A DNA stretch of 64,000 nucleotides, from positions 1-64,000 of the forward strand of contig NZ_JAMTCT010000018.1 in NCBI RefSeq assembly GCF_024171995.1. Direction: 5' to 3'. The translations under genes were made by a program, and so were the position numbers. Position 1 is the first letter of the stretch; every line of letters begins with the position of its first letter. The DNA is from Promicromonospora umidemergens. Its GTDB lineage: Bacteria; Actinomycetota; Actinomycetes; Actinomycetales; Cellulomonadaceae. Below, piece by piece: positions 45,201 through 53,690 of the stretch. The notes below the pieces were generated by a model. It saw nothing but the letters and a program-made list of their open reading frames with translations, had not been told where the DNA came from and did not search any database.

Positions 45201-45225
45201 CAGCTCCAAGCTGCTGTCGCGCTGA
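42214..45225 (+). CDS. Tat-secreted six-hairpin glycosidase, rhamnosidase-related
   Basis: A 1003-residue protein with a twin-arginine signal (LSRRLFFQRAGVV; cleavage near residue 36). The barrel region (about 400-670 and 780-960) shows TSNAMYILGAWRYFSWTGD and HGYLDAYANAYFYGALKAM, typical of (alpha/alpha)6 glycosidases related to GH78. The canonical GH78 DCP..(E)..GWTGD motif was not found, so the family and catalytic acids are open. A beta-sandwich module of about 85 residues occurs twice (about 133-218 and 685-778), each opening with an (L/M)GQ(T/S)F motif and closing with a YYLE strand; the second copy interrupts the barrel. It is the first gene of a rightward unit under the LacI operator. 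Confidence 0.78.
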   Translation: MSTSDDRSSLSRRLFFQRAGVVAAATALIPHPARASAAPDATSYRLENGFVRLSGAHGKLTELACDPAGTGRYEPTAFRSVFLGASDFFDAGHNGDVTWTTEGTTLRLSGIQLPSPANLRQEQLNAPVALPSGGTLGQTFVATAHRFTRVGGQFPTWNSSSSTMTLTLYAGTPGTGLTEIGRQRVDPLQDNGWAYVEVPAQPAGTYYLEASDGSGSPGWWAHSGDTSVDVGGAAYSDRVRLSGRTMTLDVEGFDVEGIASWDLSLDGPRLTMSHELRWQGDPRADLGTTLNTTWAKDGFSVDYADGVLFSRFIGDDGYYIPAQQLKRRAAWTNPVLGTKWVGATGTGPYDLRFTAPLPILGGTMTDDSMKLTLNTGSTEPAQVISRSVTIDVQAHTEALPDAFPAFLASDQVRATQLSTFYWERALSFRFSGHAADWADWEGRILDWTGTVGAAEQSASLLNTKQDDDGYVWSWTDSQGWPFPDPDLYDSRHFTSNAMYILGAWRYFSWTGDSAFLSTMLPRVRRAMDFYLDSLGGSSGVVTIDSPDHDARDGAVPSNYWDITSHGYLDAYANAYFYGALKAMAQLEDFVGNKARARQLDALRPTVRARYNELFWNDTAGRYVQSIDVDGVVHDYGATYVNLEAASFGLPSAAQARRIFDWLDNGHTELQDSVVLIEGGSQAPKIEPGHTMGQSFTADARFTSVAARFPTYSERGAAFTMTLYRGLPGTTPQDKVAEQEFSDWGDGGVAHLELPSQAPGVYYLEVSNVTGSLAWWSSATAVPGASAYTDGAPAPDARSRFVVALGEHYEGPADIYSTWVFAPRATTRRNSYWFFLNNLNTPWGHQVQDGGAILYTSGFDVMARARYRSADDAWARLTAILDRWSEPDHISGGTPLFRGESTVDSGTGSTSVGTDIPFPESGLAPASFMYAFVGVEAEPDGLVITPNLPSSLSHAGVRNLYWHGKRLELTVTRDRITLRGDGVRTSRPYRPGRSVRLSSKLLSR

Positions 45226-45299
45226 CCCGGCCTGCCGGGGCGGAACCGCGTCCGCCCTCGGCGACGTGAGATCGAACGAAGTCGTCAAAGGAGACGTCT

Positions 45300-48200
45300 G
45301 TGCTGATCACGAACATCCGGCAGGCCGTGCGGCGCACTCTGGTGCCCGCCCTCGCAGCAGTTCTGGTCGGTGTCTCGCTCACCGGGACCGCCGCCGTCGG
45401 CCGCGCAGAGACCGGCGATCCCGGTGGGGTCGGTGCGGTCACGGTCGGGACGCTGTCCGTGAACCACCTGGAGGAGGCCCTCGGTATCCCCGTGGACCCA
45501 CCTGTCTTCTCCTGGCAGCTCGACGGGCCGGGGCGCGGCATCGTGCAGACGGCGCGACAGATCCAGGTCGCGACGTCGGCCGACGGCTTCCAGGACCCCG
45601 ACGTGTGGGACAGCGGCCGGGTGGAGAGCAGCGAGTCGGTGAACGTCCCGTACGACGGCGAGCAGCTCGAGGCGACGACCCGCCACCACTGGCGGGTCCG
45701 GGTGTGGGACGGCGCTGGCACGGCCACCGGATGGAGCGAGCCGAGCTCGTTCGAGACCGCGCTGCCCGCCGACGCCACCAGTGCCGGGTCGTGGGGCGCG
45801 GAGTGGGTCGGCGGCCCTCCGGACGGGCCGAGGGGCACCGGGTGGAGCGACTACACGCTGCGCGTCCGGACCAGCGACATCACCGAGGCGCTCGGGATCG
45901 TCTTCTACTCGGACTCCACGGCGGACAACGCCTACATGTGGCAGCTGTCCGCACGTGGCGAACCGAGCCTCCGGCCGCACAGCCGCACCAACGGGAGCTG
46001 GGCCCTGCTCGACGACGTCCCGGTCCCGGACGAGGCCCTGCCCGGCGGTCTCACCGCCGAGCACGAGATCGCCGTCGCCGTGGCCGACGGCCGGGCGACC
46101 ACGAGCATCGACGGACAGGTCATCGACTCCCGTGCCATCCCCCTGCGGTCGTCCGGCACCATCGGGTTCCGGTCGGCCCAGGGCGAGTCCGGCGACGTCG
46201 ACGAGGTGACCGTCACCCAGGGTGGCGAGACGCTCTTCCACACGGACTTCTCCGACGGCGTGAACCCGTTCGCGATCGGCAGCGTGGACGACGGGCGCCT
46301 GAAGGTCTCCGGCGTCGTCGAGGACGGCGTGCTCACCAGCGAGGAGCGTGCCCTGCCGCTGCTGCGCAAGGACTTCCGCATCGACCGACCGGTCGCCTCC
46401 GCCCGGCTCTACTCCACGGCCCTCGGTGTCTACCGTGCCGAGATCAACGGGGCCCGGGTCGGTGACCACGAGCTGGCGCCGGGCTGGACCGACTACAGCC
46501 AGCTGGTCCAGTACCAGGTGTACGACGTCACCGAGCTGCTCCGGCAGGGTGACAACACGATCGGGGCGATGCTCGGGACGGGCTGGTACGCGGGCCACCT
46601 CGCCTGGGTCGGCCAGCACCGGTACGGGACCGACCCGGCGTTCCTCGGCCGCCTCGAGGTCACCTACGAGGACGGGACCAGCTCGGTCGTGACGACCGAC
46701 GAGTCGTGGGACACGACGCCCGGCCCCGTCCTCGACGCGGACCTCCTCATGGGTGAGACCTACGACGTCCGCCACGAGGTACCCGGGTGGAGCGAACCCG
46801 GCCGCTCGGGTGCCTGGACCGCGGCCCGCGTGTCCGCTCCCCCGGTCGGTGACCTGCACGCGCAGACGGATCCGCCGGTACGGGTGACGGAAGAACGACC
46901 CACCGAAGCCGTGACCACGCCCGCCGACGGCGTCACGGTCTACGACCTGGGCCAGAACATGGTCGGCTGGGTCCGGGCCCGGCTGACGGGACGGCCCGGC
47001 GACGTCGTGACGATCCGCCACGGCGAGGTGCTCAACCCCGACGGGACGCTCTACACCGCGAACCTGCGCACCGCACGGGCGACCGACACGATCACCCTCG
47101 GCGCCGACGGCACCGCCGAGTACAGCCCGACCTTCACCTTCCACGGGTTCCGGTACGCCGAGATCACCGGTCTGGACACTCCCCCCGCGGCCGACGACGT
47201 CACCGGCATCGTCGTGGGCACGGACAACCGGGCGACGTCGACGTTCGACACCTCCGACCCGATGCTGGACCAGCTGCACTCGAACATCGTCTGGGGCGTG
47301 CGGGGCAACTTCCTCTCCGTGCCGACCGACACCCCCGCTCGCGACGAACGGCTCGGCTACTCCGGTGACCTCAACGTCATCGCCGAGACCGCGACGTTCA
47401 ACCACGACGCCTACGCCTTCCTGACCAAGTGGCTGAGGGACATGCGGCTCCGGCAGGCCCCGAACGGGGCGCTCCCCGGCGTCGCCCCCGGCACCGAGCC
47501 CGGCGTCGGCGAGAGCAACGTCTCCGCCGGCTGGGGCGACGCCGGAGTCACCGTCACCCATGCGACGTGGACGCAGTACGGCGACACCCGGGTCATCGAC
47601 GACAACTGGCAGATGATGGTCGATCTCGTCGGCTTCTGGAGCTCCGTCGCGCAGGACGACATCGTCCCGGAGGGGCACGGCATCGGCGACTGGCTGAACC
47701 TCGACGACGCCACCCCCAACACGCTGATCGCCACGGCCTACTACGCCCACGACGCACGGCTGCTGAGCGAGATGGCGCGGGCCACCGGCCGCGACGAGGC
47801 GGCCGACGAGTACCGCGCGCTGTTCGAGCGTGTCCGTGCCGCCTACGCAGACCGGTTCATCGCCGCGGACGGGACCATCGGGAGCGGCTCGCAGGCGGGG
47901 TACACGATGTCGATCGACATGGGGCTCGTCCCCGAGGACCGGCTGGACGCGGTGGGCGACCAGCTCGTCGCGGCCGTCGAGGCCCGCGACTGGCACCTGT
48001 CCACGGGGTTCCTCGGCACGCCGCACCTCCTGCCCGCGCTGTCGGCCGTGGGTCGTGACGACGTGGCCTATCGGCTGCTCCTGGAGAAGGGGTACCCGTC
48101 CTGGTTGTACGAGGTGACGATGGGCGCGACCACCACGTGGGAGCGCTGGGACTCCATCCGCCCGGACGGCTCGTTCCAGGACCCCGGCATGAACTCCTTC

Positions 48201-49979
48201 AACCACTACGCCTACGGCGCCGTGGGCGAGTGGATGTACTCCTCCATCGGCGGCATCACGGCGACCAGCCCCGGCTACTCGACCTTCGACGTCGCCCCTC
48301 GACCCGGTGGCGGTCTCACCCACGCCGCCGTGAGCCACGACTCGCCCTACGGAGTGGTCCGGTCCGCCTGGGAGCAGCGGTCCGACCACGACCTCGCGCT
48401 CGACGTGACGGTCCCAGCCAACACGACGGCGCTGGTCCACGTCCCGGCGACCGGTCGGCACGCTGTCTCAGAGGGCGGCGCCGGCGCCGCCGACGCACCC
48501 GGCGTCCGGTTCGTGCGGATGCAGGACGGCGCGGCGGTCTTCGAGGTCGGGTCGGGCACGTACGCGTTCGAGTCGCACGCCGTTCGCGGTCACATCGGCG
48601 AGGCCGCCGACGAGGCCTCGGCCTTCCGCCAGGAGGTCTCCGAGCTCGTCACGTCCGGCGCGGTGGGCCGCGGGGTGGGCAAGCGTCTGCTCGCCGAGGC
48701 GTCCGTGCTCGACCGCGTCGTCGGCTCCGCCCACGAGCACGTCCTCGCCGGCCGGGAGCGAGCCGGCCTGGCGTCCGCGACGAAGGCGCTGTCCCGGGTC
48801 GCGGAGCTGCGGGAAGCGCTCGACCGCTGGACGGACGACGGCTCGGTCGGCGAGGCCGACGCCGAGGCGCTGGTCGCGTCGCTCGACCGGACCGGCGCCG
48901 CGCTGTCCGCTGCGAGCACGCTGCTGCTCGGTGTGACCGTCACGCTGGAGCTCACCGAGCCGGACGTCGTCCCCGGCTCCACCGCCCACCTGGAGGCGGC
49001 CCTCGCGAACGGCGGTAGCTCCCGGCTGACCGAACCGACCCTGACCCTCGACCTGCCCGCCGGGTGGTCGGCGGAGCCGGGGACCAGCCCTCGGACGGTG
49101 CGACCGGGCACGTCCGTGATGCTGCCGCTGGCCCTGTCGGCAGGGCCCGAGGAGCCGGTCGCAGACGGCGTCACCCTCGACGGCGTCGTGACCTACCGTC
49201 ACGGCCGGGCCACGATCGCCGTGCCCGTGACGACGGTCGTGGACGTGGTCTCCCCGGTCGAGATCGTCTCCCTGGTGGCCGAACCGGACGTCCTGGAGGG
49301 GCCCGGCGGCTCGACGACGGCGGTCGTCACGATCCGCAACCGTCGTACCGCCGCGCCGTTGACCGGCGTCGTCGAGCTCACCGCGCCCGACGGGTGGGTC
49401 CTGGACCCGGCGACCGTCCCGTACGACCTCGCCGGAGGTGGGGAGGCGAGCATCAGCACGTCCGTGACCGCGCCGGACGACGCAGGCGCGCCGGCCGGGA
49501 CCATCGAGGTCACGGCGCTCTACGGCGACGCGGGCACCCCGGGCGACCGTGCCGACCTACGGATCACCACTGCCATCGAGTCGTGGGGCTTCGAGACGGA
49601 CGGCGAGGCCGAGGGGTGGGAGCCGACCAACCAGCTCGACGGCTTCGCGGTGGCGGACGGCGCGGTTCAGGCTACCTCCACGGGCGGGGACCCGGTTCTG
49701 TCGTTCACCGGGCCGATGTCGCTGGACGCGTCGGCGGGCGCGACCGTGGAGATCACCATGACGTCGTCGACCGCCGGTGAGGGACAGGTCTTCTGGGGAA
49801 CGGCGGACCAGCCCGGGGCCGCGGAGCACCGGAGCGCCCGGTTCGGGGTCGCTGCGGGCGGGCCGCAGGTCTACCGGGTGAGCGTCCCGCCGCAGGCGAG
49901 CCCGATCACGACGCTGCGGATCGACCCGCTCAGCACGGTGGGTGAGGTTCGGATCGAGAGCATCCGCGTGCTCCGTTAG
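45300..49979 (+). CDS. Secreted multidomain alpha-L-rhamnosidase, GH78
   Basis: A 1559-residue protein, unusually long for GH78. In order: Sec signal (about 1-38), N-terminal rhamnosidase domain (40-160), a concanavalin-like insert (about 180-320), further beta domains, and the barrel with DTPARDERLGYSGD (about 680) and TTWERWDS (about 946). These are followed by an Ala-rich helical segment (about 1100-1200), two Ig-like domains of the NEW3 kind (about 1213-1420) and a terminal carbohydrate-binding-type beta-sandwich (about 1423-1559). No sortase motif or membrane anchor is present, so it is probably released or wall-bound through its modules. GTG start with AAAGGAGA; 74 bp after the previous gene, likely cotranscribed. 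Confidence 0.9.
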   Translation: MLITNIRQAVRRTLVPALAAVLVGVSLTGTAAVGRAETGDPGGVGAVTVGTLSVNHLEEALGIPVDPPVFSWQLDGPGRGIVQTARQIQVATSADGFQDPDVWDSGRVESSESVNVPYDGEQLEATTRHHWRVRVWDGAGTATGWSEPSSFETALPADATSAGSWGAEWVGGPPDGPRGTGWSDYTLRVRTSDITEALGIVFYSDSTADNAYMWQLSARGEPSLRPHSRTNGSWALLDDVPVPDEALPGGLTAEHEIAVAVADGRATTSIDGQVIDSRAIPLRSSGTIGFRSAQGESGDVDEVTVTQGGETLFHTDFSDGVNPFAIGSVDDGRLKVSGVVEDGVLTSEERALPLLRKDFRIDRPVASARLYSTALGVYRAEINGARVGDHELAPGWTDYSQLVQYQVYDVTELLRQGDNTIGAMLGTGWYAGHLAWVGQHRYGTDPAFLGRLEVTYEDGTSSVVTTDESWDTTPGPVLDADLLMGETYDVRHEVPGWSEPGRSGAWTAARVSAPPVGDLHAQTDPPVRVTEERPTEAVTTPADGVTVYDLGQNMVGWVRARLTGRPGDVVTIRHGEVLNPDGTLYTANLRTARATDTITLGADGTAEYSPTFTFHGFRYAEITGLDTPPAADDVTGIVVGTDNRATSTFDTSDPMLDQLHSNIVWGVRGNFLSVPTDTPARDERLGYSGDLNVIAETATFNHDAYAFLTKWLRDMRLRQAPNGALPGVAPGTEPGVGESNVSAGWGDAGVTVTHATWTQYGDTRVIDDNWQMMVDLVGFWSSVAQDDIVPEGHGIGDWLNLDDATPNTLIATAYYAHDARLLSEMARATGRDEAADEYRALFERVRAAYADRFIAADGTIGSGSQAGYTMSIDMGLVPEDRLDAVGDQLVAAVEARDWHLSTGFLGTPHLLPALSAVGRDDVAYRLLLEKGYPSWLYEVTMGATTTWERWDSIRPDGSFQDPGMNSFNHYAYGAVGEWMYSSIGGITATSPGYSTFDVAPRPGGGLTHAAVSHDSPYGVVRSAWEQRSDHDLALDVTVPANTTALVHVPATGRHAVSEGGAGAADAPGVRFVRMQDGAAVFEVGSGTYAFESHAVRGHIGEAADEASAFRQEVSELVTSGAVGRGVGKRLLAEASVLDRVVGSAHEHVLAGRERAGLASATKALSRVAELREALDRWTDDGSVGEADAEALVASLDRTGAALSAASTLLLGVTVTLELTEPDVVPGSTAHLEAALANGGSSRLTEPTLTLDLPAGWSAEPGTSPRTVRPGTSVMLPLALSAGPEEPVADGVTLDGVVTYRHGRATIAVPVTTVVDVVSPVEIVSLVAEPDVLEGPGGSTTAVVTIRNRRTAAPLTGVVELTAPDGWVLDPATVPYDLAGGGEASISTSVTAPDDAGAPAGTIEVTALYGDAGTPGDRADLRITTAIESWGFETDGEAEGWEPTNQLDGFAVADGAVQATSTGGDPVLSFTGPMSLDASAGATVEITMTSSTAGEGQVFWGTADQPGAAEHRSARFGVAAGGPQVYRVSVPPQASPITTLRIDPLSTVGEVRIESIRVLR

Positions 49980-50100
49980 CGGGTGGCCCCGTCCGAGGGC
50001 GCCACCCGCCGACGGGGCACGCGGGACGACCCCGGATGCGGGTTCCCGCCGGACGGTGGAGCATCGAGAGCACCCACCACCCCTGGACGAGGAGGCACGG

Positions 50101-50676
50101 ATGACGACACCAGCCACCACACCGCCGAGGGACCCCGGCTCGTCGGAGGCGACCGAGCGCCAGCTACGGCTCGCCGTCGCGCAGGGTGCGGCCTACCGCA
50201 AGGCCCTCGACCACATGGCTCAGGACGTCGCCGACGCCGGGGGCACCCAGCAGGCGGGCGACTACCTGGTCGGCTACGCCATCGAGAAGGCCGAGGGGAT
50301 GTACCACCTGGAGGACGGCGAGCTGGTGTGGCACAACCCGGGCGCCGCCAACGCGCACGTGGAGGTCGTCGTCTGCGACGGGGCCGACGGTCGCTTCGTC
50401 CCCGGCCTGAACGTGAGCGCGACGCTCGTGACGCCCGGCGGACAGGAGCTCGGGCCGTTCCCGCAGGAGCTGGTCTGGCACCCGATGCTCTACCACTACG
50501 CGCGCAACTGGGAGCTGCCGGAGGACGGCGAGTACACACTGCGGGTGCACGTGGACCCGCCGACCTTCATGCGGCACGACGAGATCAACGGACGGCGGTT
50601 CGCGGCACCCGTCGACGTCGAGTTCGCCGGGGTACGCATCGAACGTGGTGCCGAGCCGGTCGACCCGCCGAGCTGA
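50101..50676 (+). CDS. P19/Tp34-like iron-binding protein without signal peptide
   Basis: A 191-residue protein with the Iron_transport (PF10634-type) signature: DYLVGYAIEKAEGMYHLEDG, AHVEVVVCDG, RFVPGLNVSATL and a histidine-rich HPMLYHYARNW block. Family members (Campylobacter P19, Treponema Tp34) are periplasmic dimers binding Fe or Cu through Met and His. Here residues 1-35 are polar and lack any export signal, so the protein appears cytoplasmic. The ATG has GGAGG upstream (GAGGAGGCACGG). Confidence 0.75.
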   Translation: MTTPATTPPRDPGSSEATERQLRLAVAQGAAYRKALDHMAQDVADAGGTQQAGDYLVGYAIEKAEGMYHLEDGELVWHNPGAANAHVEVVVCDGADGRFVPGLNVSATLVTPGGQELGPFPQELVWHPMLYHYARNWELPEDGEYTLRVHVDPPTFMRHDEINGRRFAAPVDVEFAGVRIERGAEPVDPPS

Positions 50677-50763
50677 GCGGGCAAGGCAGCAGCCGCCGGC
50701 CCGGCCGGCCGGCGAGAGCCCTTCAGCAGAGCATCACGAGAACCCACGAGGAGGAGGACGGAC

Positions 50764-51129
50764 ATGAGCGAGTTCGCAGGCCCCACAGGACCGATCCGCG
50801 ACGTGACCACCGGGATGACGGTGGTCGACGCCGACGGCGAGGCGGTGGGAACCGTCGACGAGGTGCGCATGTCCGACGCCGGCGCCACCACCGGCGCCGG
50901 CCAGTCCTCCGAGACGTCGGGCAACGTGCTCACGTCGCTCGCCGAGATCTTCAGCACCGACAGCGGCATGAGCGAGCAGGCCCAGGAGCGCCTCGCGCGT
51001 CTCGGCTACGTCCGGGTCGACGCCAGCGGCCTGTTCTCGGGACACCGATACGTCGAGGCGGACCAGATCGCCTCGGTCGCGGGCGACGAGGTGCGGCTGT
51101 CCGTCGCGGCGGACCAGCTGTTCAGATGA
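50764..51129 (+). CDS. PRC-barrel-like protein (DUF2171 type)
   Basis: A 121-residue protein. The first strand pair (GPIRDVTTGMTVVDADGEAVGTVDEVRMSD) and the closing GHRYVEADQIASVAGDEVRLS are PRC-barrel-like, with an inserted Ser/Thr-rich helical section between. Such proteins are common stress-associated proteins in actinobacteria without a known reaction. GAGGAGGAGG precedes the ATG. It follows the P19-like gene by 87 bp and may be cotranscribed. Confidence 0.75.
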   Translation: MSEFAGPTGPIRDVTTGMTVVDADGEAVGTVDEVRMSDAGATTGAGQSSETSGNVLTSLAEIFSTDSGMSEQAQERLARLGYVRVDASGLFSGHRYVEADQIASVAGDEVRLSVAADQLFR

Positions 51130-51217
51130 GCCCACGCGGGCCTGCTTGACCCACTGCGGAGCGGACGTGATGGTTGTCGTCGTACACGGAGTCGGCGCAA
51201 GCGGAAGGTGGGACGGT

Positions 51218-51727
51218 ATGTGGATCGGGACCCTCTGGGTGATCGTCGGCCTGGTAGTGCTGGTGCTGAGCGTGCTCCTGACGCTCGTGGTGGTCATGCG
51301 CACCAAACGCCCGCAGGCGCTCGTCGTCGTCCGAAGGTTCAACCGCCGGTTCAACAATCCTCGGATGCTGCGGCTGGCGGGCCGGTCCGGATCGGCGCTC
51401 GCCGTGGTCCGGCACGTGGGGCGGCGCTCAGGAACGCCGTATGCGACCCCGATCGGGGTGCTCCCCATGGACGACGCCTTTCTCGCGATCCTCTCCTACG
51501 GGTCCGATACGGACTGGCTGCGGAACATCCGTGCGGCAGGCTCCGCGGAGCTGGTGAACGACGGGCAGACGCACCAGGTGACGGCGGCGCAGATCATCGG
51601 ACGGGCCGAGGCGCTGCCCTACCTGCCCAAGGCGCAGCTCCCGTTCGTGCGGCTCTTCGGGGTCACCGACTTCCTCGTGCTCGAACGTGCTCAGGTCACC
51701 TCGGGGGGCGCGCCCTCGGCGGCGTAA
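51218..51727 (+). CDS. Deazaflavin-dependent nitroreductase-family protein (DDN type)
   Basis: A 169-residue protein with one N-terminal membrane helix (about 3-27, LWVIVGLVVLVLSVLLTLVV). The split-barrel DDN domain follows, with FNNPRMLRLAGRSGSALAVV, HVGRRSGTPYATPI and SYGSDTDWLRNIRAAG. These enzymes use F420H2 (Ddn of Mycobacterium) or bind flavins. The ATG at 51218 puts the membrane helix first; upstream in-frame starts add only polar residues. Likely a membrane-tethered reductase of unknown substrate. Confidence 0.82.
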   Translation: MWIGTLWVIVGLVVLVLSVLLTLVVVMRTKRPQALVVVRRFNRRFNNPRMLRLAGRSGSALAVVRHVGRRSGTPYATPIGVLPMDDAFLAILSYGSDTDWLRNIRAAGSAELVNDGQTHQVTAAQIIGRAEALPYLPKAQLPFVRLFGVTDFLVLERAQVTSGGAPSAA

Positions 51728-51789
51728 GGGAGCCCAGGGTCCGAGCGGGCGCGGTACGGTCGTGTCCGAGAGCACCACGGAGGGCAGCG

Positions 51790-52239
51790 ATGAGCACAGA
51801 CACCCCGCGGCACACCGTCACCGCGACGACGCACGTCGCCGAGCCACCCGAGCGGGTCTGGGCGGAGCTCATGCACCCCGGAGCGCGATGGGTGCTCGGC
51901 GCCAACATCGAGACGGACTTCCGTCCAGGCAGCCCGATCACCTTCGAAGGTCACTTCTTCGGCCGCGTGTTCGCCGACAAGGGCCAGGTCATCGCGGTCG
52001 AGCGGCCGCGGCTGCTGCACTTCACGCACTTCGCGCCGCTCAACGGGCTCGAGGACGTCCCCGCCAACTACCACGAGATCCGCATCGTCCTCGAGCCCGA
52101 CGACGGTGGCACGCTCGTCACCGTGGTCGAGGAGAACTTCGACACCGAACGGCACGCGGCCGCTGCCGAAGGGCACTGGAAGGACGCGCTCGCCACGCTC
52201 GCGCACCGCGACGACGGAACCCCCACGTCACACAGGTGA
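51790..52239 (+). CDS. SRPBCC-family protein (AHSA1-like)
   Basis: A 149-residue protein with the AHSA1/SRPBCC pattern: VTATTHVAEPPERVWAELMH, ITFEGHFFGRVFADKGQVI, HFTHFAPL and a final helix EGHWKDALATLAHR. It should bind a hydrophobic ligand; no reaction can be assigned. It starts 62 bp after the DDN-type gene. Its last 12 bases overlap the end of the convergent PepSY gene. Confidence 0.8.
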   Translation: MSTDTPRHTVTATTHVAEPPERVWAELMHPGARWVLGANIETDFRPGSPITFEGHFFGRVFADKGQVIAVERPRLLHFTHFAPLNGLEDVPANYHEIRIVLEPDDGGTLVTVVEENFDTERHAAAAEGHWKDALATLAHRDDGTPTSHR

Positions 52240-53676
52240 CCGCTCGCGCCGAGCCCTGGCCATGCCGGCCAGGAGATCGACCACGAGGAACGCCACGAGG
52301 GTGTAGCCGACCAGCGGGAGGAACCACCCGACCGCGACAGCCCCTGCGGCGACGGCGACGACGCCCCACCACGGCGCACCGCGCAGCGCGCCTCTGGCCG
52401 GTGGCGGGCCGCCGAGGCCCTGCGGCTCGCGGGTAGGACGCCGCTTCCACCACATGAGGTAGCCGAGCACGACCATGGAGCCGATGCCCAGGGCCAGGAC
52501 GAACAGCACGAGCTGGTTGGCCAGGCCGAACAGGAGCCCCATGTGCAGGTCGACCCCCCAGGTGCTGAGCTTGGCCGCCAGCGGGAAGTCCGCGACATCG
52601 GCGCGGTCGACGACCTGCATCGTGGTCTCGTCGATGGCGACCGAGTCGCCCTCCGTCGGGAAGCTGCTCTTGGTCTCCTGGACGACCCAGGCGGTGCCGG
52701 GCCCGGCCGGCGGCTTGATCTCTACCTCCCCCGTGTTGACGTTGACCTGTTGCGCGACGGCCAGGACCGCCCCGAAGGCAGCGGCGTCCGACGCTTCCAG
52801 GTCCGCACCCGGCGCACCTCCGTGCCCCGCGTGCCCGTCACCGGCGTCGGGGGCGTCGTCGGCCAGGCTGGTGCTGACCGACGGGGTGAGCCAGCCGAGG
52901 CTGGTCCGCAGCTCGCCGACGTTGGCACCGCCGTGCTGGGACCAGGTGATCCCGGTCGCGGAAAGGAACAGCGCGCCCAGCACCACGACGGCGCCGACGG
53001 TGGTGTGCCACGACAGCACACGCCGATACCCGGTGCGCCGCGCCTTCGGACGTGCGCTGCGTGCCGCGCGGCGGGAAGCGCGGAGCCGGTTGATCCACAG
53101 CACGAGCCCCGCGGTGGCGACGATGCCGAGCCAGGAGGCGGCGAGCTCGCTGTACAGCCGGCCAGGGTCACCCAGGTGCAGGCTGCGGTGCAGGTCGGAG
53201 ACCCAGGCACGCAGCGGCAGCGCGCCACTGGAGCCGTAGGTGACCAGGTCACCGCGGACCTCGCCGGTCCCAGGGTCCACGAACACGGCGCGCGACTCGC
53301 TCGGCCCCAGACCGTCCTGGGCGAACATGACCCGCGTGGTGTCCCCCGCTCCGGGGGCGGGGCGCACCGCTGTGAGGGCGGCGCCCTCGCCGATGTGGGT
53401 CTGAGCGATCTCGACCTGCTCGTCGAGGGGCACGGACGCGTCGGTGGCCGGGGCATGCAGCTCGTGGTCGTACACCACCTGTTCCAGGGCGGGGGTGAGC
53501 GCGTACAGAGCGCCGCTGGTCGCGGCGACGAGGATGAACGGGCCCACCAGGATGCCTGCGTAGAAGTGCAGCCGCCGCAGCAGCGGGCCGAACCACGGGC
53601 GGCGACCTCGGCTCGACAGCGAGGGGTAGGTCTCTCCGGGCCTGGTGGACGTTCTGTCGACAAGCGTCTCGGTCAT
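52228..53676 (-). CDS. PepSY-associated transmembrane protein
   Basis: A 482-residue protein of the PepSY_TM family: a first membrane helix near 33-55 (GILVGPFILVAATSGALY), helices near 180, 235 and 385, and two extracytoplasmic PepSY regions. A His/Gly stretch (DAGDGHAGHGG) lies in the second loop. Relatives sit beside iron-siderophore or copper genes and may reduce metals at the membrane. The ATG at 53676 is chosen by homology of MTET-type starts; no clear ribosome site precedes it, and a tiny reading frame lies just upstream. Confidence 0.85.
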   Translation of the reverse strand: MTETLVDRTSTRPGETYPSLSSRGRRPWFGPLLRRLHFYAGILVGPFILVAATSGALYALTPALEQVVYDHELHAPATDASVPLDEQVEIAQTHIGEGAALTAVRPAPGAGDTTRVMFAQDGLGPSESRAVFVDPGTGEVRGDLVTYGSSGALPLRAWVSDLHRSLHLGDPGRLYSELAASWLGIVATAGLVLWINRLRASRRAARSARPKARRTGYRRVLSWHTTVGAVVVLGALFLSATGITWSQHGGANVGELRTSLGWLTPSVSTSLADDAPDAGDGHAGHGGAPGADLEASDAAAFGAVLAVAQQVNVNTGEVEIKPPAGPGTAWVVQETKSSFPTEGDSVAIDETTMQVVDRADVADFPLAAKLSTWGVDLHMGLLFGLANQLVLFVLALGIGSMVVLGYLMWWKRRPTREPQGLGGPPPARGALRGAPWWGVVAVAAGAVAVGWFLPLVGYTLVAFLVVDLLAGMARARRERSPV

Positions 53677-53690
53677 CGATGGGTCTGCTT

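Noticed and set aside
45226-45299. Terminator and separate promoter between the two secreted glycosidase genes
   Set aside because: Only a short GC-rich self-complementary stretch and a ribosome site are present; no -35/-10 or operator copy was seen, so cotranscription is the simpler reading.
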